Shown: piece by piece, positions 61,830 to 64,000 of the stretch
Position numbering within the stretch: the first letter of the stretch is position 1
Layout: each line of letters opens with the position of its first letter
Source: SZAS-79 sp964599095
GTDB taxonomy: Bacteria; Pseudomonadota; Gammaproteobacteria; Burkholderiales; SG8-39
DNA: 64,000 nucleotides
Direction: 5' to 3'
Assembly: GCA_964599095.1 (NCBI GenBank)
Contig: CAZREB010000002.1
Coordinates: forward strand, 186,001-250,000
Notes under the pieces: model-generated
Seen by the model: the letters and a program-made list of their open reading frames with translations, nothing else
The model's database searches: none
What the model was told of the DNA's origin: nothing
Position numbers and translations under genes: made by a program

Positions 61830-61831
61830 CC

Positions 61832-62152
61832 GTGTCGAACGCACTGGTCACCGTCCCGAAGACCGCCCGCCGCGGCGAGGTCATCGAGATCAGGACGCTC
61901 GTGTCGCACAACATGGAGACCGGCTACCGGCGCACCGAGCGGGGTGTGCCTGTCCCGCGGGACATCATCCGGTCGTTCACCTGCACCTACAACGGGGTCG
62001 AGGTCTTCAGCGCCGATGTGCGCCCCGCGATCTCCGCCAACCCGTACTTCGCCTTCTTCACCGTGGCGACCGAAAGCGGCACCCTCGCTTTCCACTGGCA
62101 GGGCGACAACGGCTTTTCGGTTTCGACTTCGGCCCAGATCACCGTCACCTGA
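61832..62152 (+). CDS. soxZ: SoxZ-like carrier partner
   Basis: A 106-residue partner of SoxY with an Ig-like fold: SNALVTVPKTARRGEVIEIRTL, SHNMETGYRRTERGVPVPRDI, and DNGFSVSTSAQITVT. No signal peptide is present, as expected, since it is exported bound to the Tat substrate SoxY. I use GTG 61832, 2 bases after soxY; a GTG at 61811 would add 7 residues but overlap soxY. soxA starts directly after its stop. Confidence 0.9.
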   Translation: MSNALVTVPKTARRGEVIEIRTLVSHNMETGYRRTERGVPVPRDIIRSFTCTYNGVEVFSADVRPAISANPYFAFFTVATESGTLAFHWQGDNGFSVSTSAQITVT

Positions 62153-62965
62153 GTGGCGGCAACCCTCCGACTGCGGTTTCGGGCGGCCGCGTGGCTCGCC
62201 CTCGCCTGCGCCGAAGGCTGGGCGCAGGCGCCGTCGCCCGTCCCGCCCGCCGACCTGCCGCCGGAGGTGCGCCGCTCGGGCTACGAACAGATGGGGCCGT
62301 CGACGCGCGCGATGCAGGACGACGACACCGCCAACCCTGCCACCTTCTGGGTGCTCGAAGGCGAAGCCGCGTGGAAGAGGAAGGCCGGCGCGGCCGGCCG
62401 CGCGTGCTCCGAGTGCCATGGCGACGCGGCGGTGAGCATGAAGGGCGTGGCCGCGCGCTACCCGTCGTTCGACACGAAGCGCGGGCGGCTCCTGAACCTG
62501 GAGCAGCGCGTAAACGCCTGCCGTGTGGACGAGCAGGCAGCCCCCGCGCTCGCTTACGAGAGCCGGGAACTGCTTGCATTGACAGTCTACGTCGGGCGGC
62601 AGTCGCGCGGCCTGCCGATCGCGGTCGCGCCCATACCGCAGGCGCAGCCGAACCTGGACGCCGGACGTGCACTTTTCCACCGGAAGATGGGCCAGATCGA
62701 CCTGTCCTGCGCACAGTGCCATGACCAGAACTGGGGCCGGCACCTGGCCGGCAACCCGATCCCGCAGGCGCATCCCACCGGCTACCCGCTATACCGGCTC
62801 GAATGGCAGGGCGTCGGCTCGCTGCAGCGGCGCCTGCGCAACTGCATGAGCGGGCTGCGCGCCGAGGCCTACCCGTACGGATCGCCGGAGCTGGTCGACC
62901 TGGAGTACTACCTGATGTGGCGCGCGCGGGGCATGAAAATGGAAACACCGGCGGTTCGGCCGTGA
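62153..62965 (+). CDS. soxA: SoxA-like dihaem cytochrome c
   Basis: A 270-residue exported cytochrome with a signal peptide (residues 1-25), two haem sites (ACSECHGD near 84 and CAQCHDQ near 183), and the active-site cysteine in CMSGLRAEAYPYGSPELVDL, which in thiosulfate SoxA is CxSxRAE-type and forms the persulfide. The active-site loop is therefore intact although the SoxY arm is changed. It probably forms SoxAX with the SoxX product and is the last coupled gene of the operon. Confidence 0.9.
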   Translation: MAATLRLRFRAAAWLALACAEGWAQAPSPVPPADLPPEVRRSGYEQMGPSTRAMQDDDTANPATFWVLEGEAAWKRKAGAAGRACSECHGDAAVSMKGVAARYPSFDTKRGRLLNLEQRVNACRVDEQAAPALAYESRELLALTVYVGRQSRGLPIAVAPIPQAQPNLDAGRALFHRKMGQIDLSCAQCHDQNWGRHLAGNPIPQAHPTGYPLYRLEWQGVGSLQRRLRNCMSGLRAEAYPYGSPELVDLEYYLMWRARGMKMETPAVRP

Positions 62966-62996
62966 GAACATACAAGAAAAAGGGGGGAGGACGGCA

Positions 62997-63620
62997 ATGG
63001 CCTACACAGTCATAGCAATCGCGCGGACGCTCAGCGCAGGCGGCGAGGCGATCGGGCGGATGGTCGCGGGCGACTTCGGGATGCGCTACGTCGACAACGA
63101 GATCATCGACCAGGCGGCCACGCTCGTCGGCGTGACCGAGAAGGACCTCGCGCAGGCGGAGACCGGCAAGAGCAAGGGGCTGATCGACCGGATCATCGAA
63201 AGCTTTGCCTCGGCGGGCGCGACCGCGGACATCCCTGTGACGCAGCCGGTGAACACGCTGCCCGGCTACGAGCGGGTCATCGTCGACGTCATCCGCCGCA
63301 CGGCGAGCGAAGGCAACGCGGTCATCGTGGCCCACGGCGCCGCGATCGCGCTGGCCGGCGTGCCGGGCGTATTGCGGGTGCTCGTCACGGCCTCCCCGCA
63401 GACGCGCATGGAGCGCCTGATGGCCCTCGGCCGCGGCAAGACGACTGCGCAGCGGCTGGTCGAGGAGTCCGACGAGAGCCGGGCCGAATTCCTGCTTCGC
63501 TTCTACCAGCACGAGGCGGAGGTGCCGACCGACTACGACATCGTGATCAACACTGACCACCTCAGCGCGGACGAAGCCGCGGCAATGATCCGCGGCGTGG
63601 TCGAGAGGGCGAAAAAGTAG
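62997..63620 (+). CDS. Cytidylate-kinase-like family protein
   Basis: A 207-residue P-loop-like protein of the cytidylate kinase 2 family. The N-terminal loop is IAIARTLSAGGEAIGRMVA, where the usual S-R-x-x-G-S-G-G text is degenerate, then YVDNEIIDQAA and VIVAHGAAIAL. A long insertion with TGKSKGLIDRIIE and a C-terminal EVPTDYDIVINTDHL follow. A strong GGGGGGAGGA ribosome site lies upstream. It is 31 bases after soxA and may be co-transcribed. The substrate is unknown. Confidence 0.8.
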   Translation: MAYTVIAIARTLSAGGEAIGRMVAGDFGMRYVDNEIIDQAATLVGVTEKDLAQAETGKSKGLIDRIIESFASAGATADIPVTQPVNTLPGYERVIVDVIRRTASEGNAVIVAHGAAIALAGVPGVLRVLVTASPQTRMERLMALGRGKTTAQRLVEESDESRAEFLLRFYQHEAEVPTDYDIVINTDHLSADEAAAMIRGVVERAKK

Positions 63621-63655
63621 CGACCCGGCCGCGGGAAGGGTGAAGTTCGCGGCTG

Positions 63656-64000
63656 CTAGGAAGCCGCCAGCAGTTTCGCCTTCTCGTCGAGGATCCGCAG
63701 CGCCGCGTCGCGCCCCAGGTCGGGCACTTCGAGGAGCACGCGGTCGATGCCCGCCTCGCGATACACCGCGAGTTTCCCGGCATCCGAGGGCGCGGCGAAC
63801 ACCGTGATCGACAGCGTGGCCGGATCGCGCCCGGCCGCTTCGGCCGCGCGGCGCAGGCGCGCCACCGCGGTGCCGGGCTCCCAGCCGCTGCGCGGCCGCG
63901 GAAACCAGCCGTCGCAGAATTCGACGACGCGCTTCAGCGTATGGTCGCTTTCGCCGCCGAGGAAGACCGGCGGGTGCGGCTTCTGGATCGGCTTGGGATA
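63656..64000 (-). CDS. LLM-class flavin-dependent oxidoreductase (partial, 5' end outside)
   Basis: The C-terminal 114 residues of a luciferase-like monooxygenase-family protein, running off the window edge. The visible text includes YPKPIQKPHPPVFLGGESD, a family signature before the last barrel strands, then AGIDRVLLEVPDL at the C-terminus. The sequence ends at TAG 63658-63656. Flavin (FMN or F420) use cannot be decided from this part. It converges on the cytidylate-kinase-like gene. Confidence 0.8.
   Translation of the reverse strand, partial: YPKPIQKPHPPVFLGGESDHTLKRVVEFCDGWFPRPRSGWEPGTAVARLRRAAEAAGRDPATLSITVFAAPSDAGKLAVYREAGIDRVLLEVPDLGRDAALRILDEKAKLLAAS

Noticed and set aside
60932..62965. 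Complete thiosulfate-oxidising Sox system
   Set aside because: soxB and soxCD are not in the window and SoxY lacks the GGCGG arm, so a standard pathway is not supported.

Overview
The window is dense, high-GC DNA with almost no unassigned sequence; the longest gap, about 260 bases, is a divergent promoter region at 58031-58290. Gene content and order suggest an unclassified betaproteobacterium, probably Burkholderiales-like. The evidence is a Bug-type solute receptor, a single-permease lolC-lolD pair, comEC near recJ and prfB-lysS, DUF2062 and KTSC proteins, and a paaABCDE aerobic phenylacetate operon. No rRNA, tRNA or CRISPR array was seen.

Layout. 1-4758 is a phosphate and polyphosphate block: sixA-like phosphatase, ppx and ppk, with two Pho-box-like repeats, then dgkA. 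4777-10660 holds a YceI protein, a membrane protein, a synthetase-type relA, a DMT exporter, an MtfA-like metallopeptidase and a flavodoxin-like protein. 10668-16306 is an accessory island bracketed by 84-bp imperfect direct repeats. It carries a SemiSWEET-like gene and a type III restriction-modification operon (mod and res) with a nucleotidyltransferase gene and a hicBA toxin-antitoxin pair between mod and res. 16307-20992 is a marR-nodT-emrA-emrB efflux operon with a tandem operator. 21006-24656 is paaABCDE. 24793-35671 is housekeeping and envelope: cell-surface lipoproteins, an alpha/beta hydrolase, dodecin, comEC, DUF2062 plus a K+ channel, a KefC-type antiporter and lolCD. 35792-45037 covers small enzymes, a LysE exporter, a Bug receptor, a DnaQ/GIY-YIG fusion, recJ, an exported-looking methyltransferase and a solute-binding lipoprotein. 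45041-49545 has a small minus-strand operon, prfB with its +1 frameshift site, and lysS. 49687-52398 has a GYPQQQ-repeat surface protein, a LysR regulator and a CobW-type GTPase whose start lies in a REP-like palindrome.

The most unusual part is 52407-62965: two divergent operons around a palindrome-rich control region. Leftward are a NadC-like phosphoribosyltransferase with an altered substrate pocket, an OMP-decarboxylase-like protein, a HAD phosphatase, an aldehyde dehydrogenase, an amidohydrolase and pncC. Rightward are a two-subunit molybdenum hydroxylase and soxXYZA. The SoxY arm ends in an ASCLE-type motif, not the GGCGG thiosulfate-carrier motif, and there is no soxB or soxCD here. 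I infer a dedicated pathway, possibly for a sulfur- or nitrogen-containing heterocycle, that uses a Sox-like carrier; its substrate is unknown. A cytidylate-kinase-like gene and a partial luciferase-like oxidoreductase close the window.
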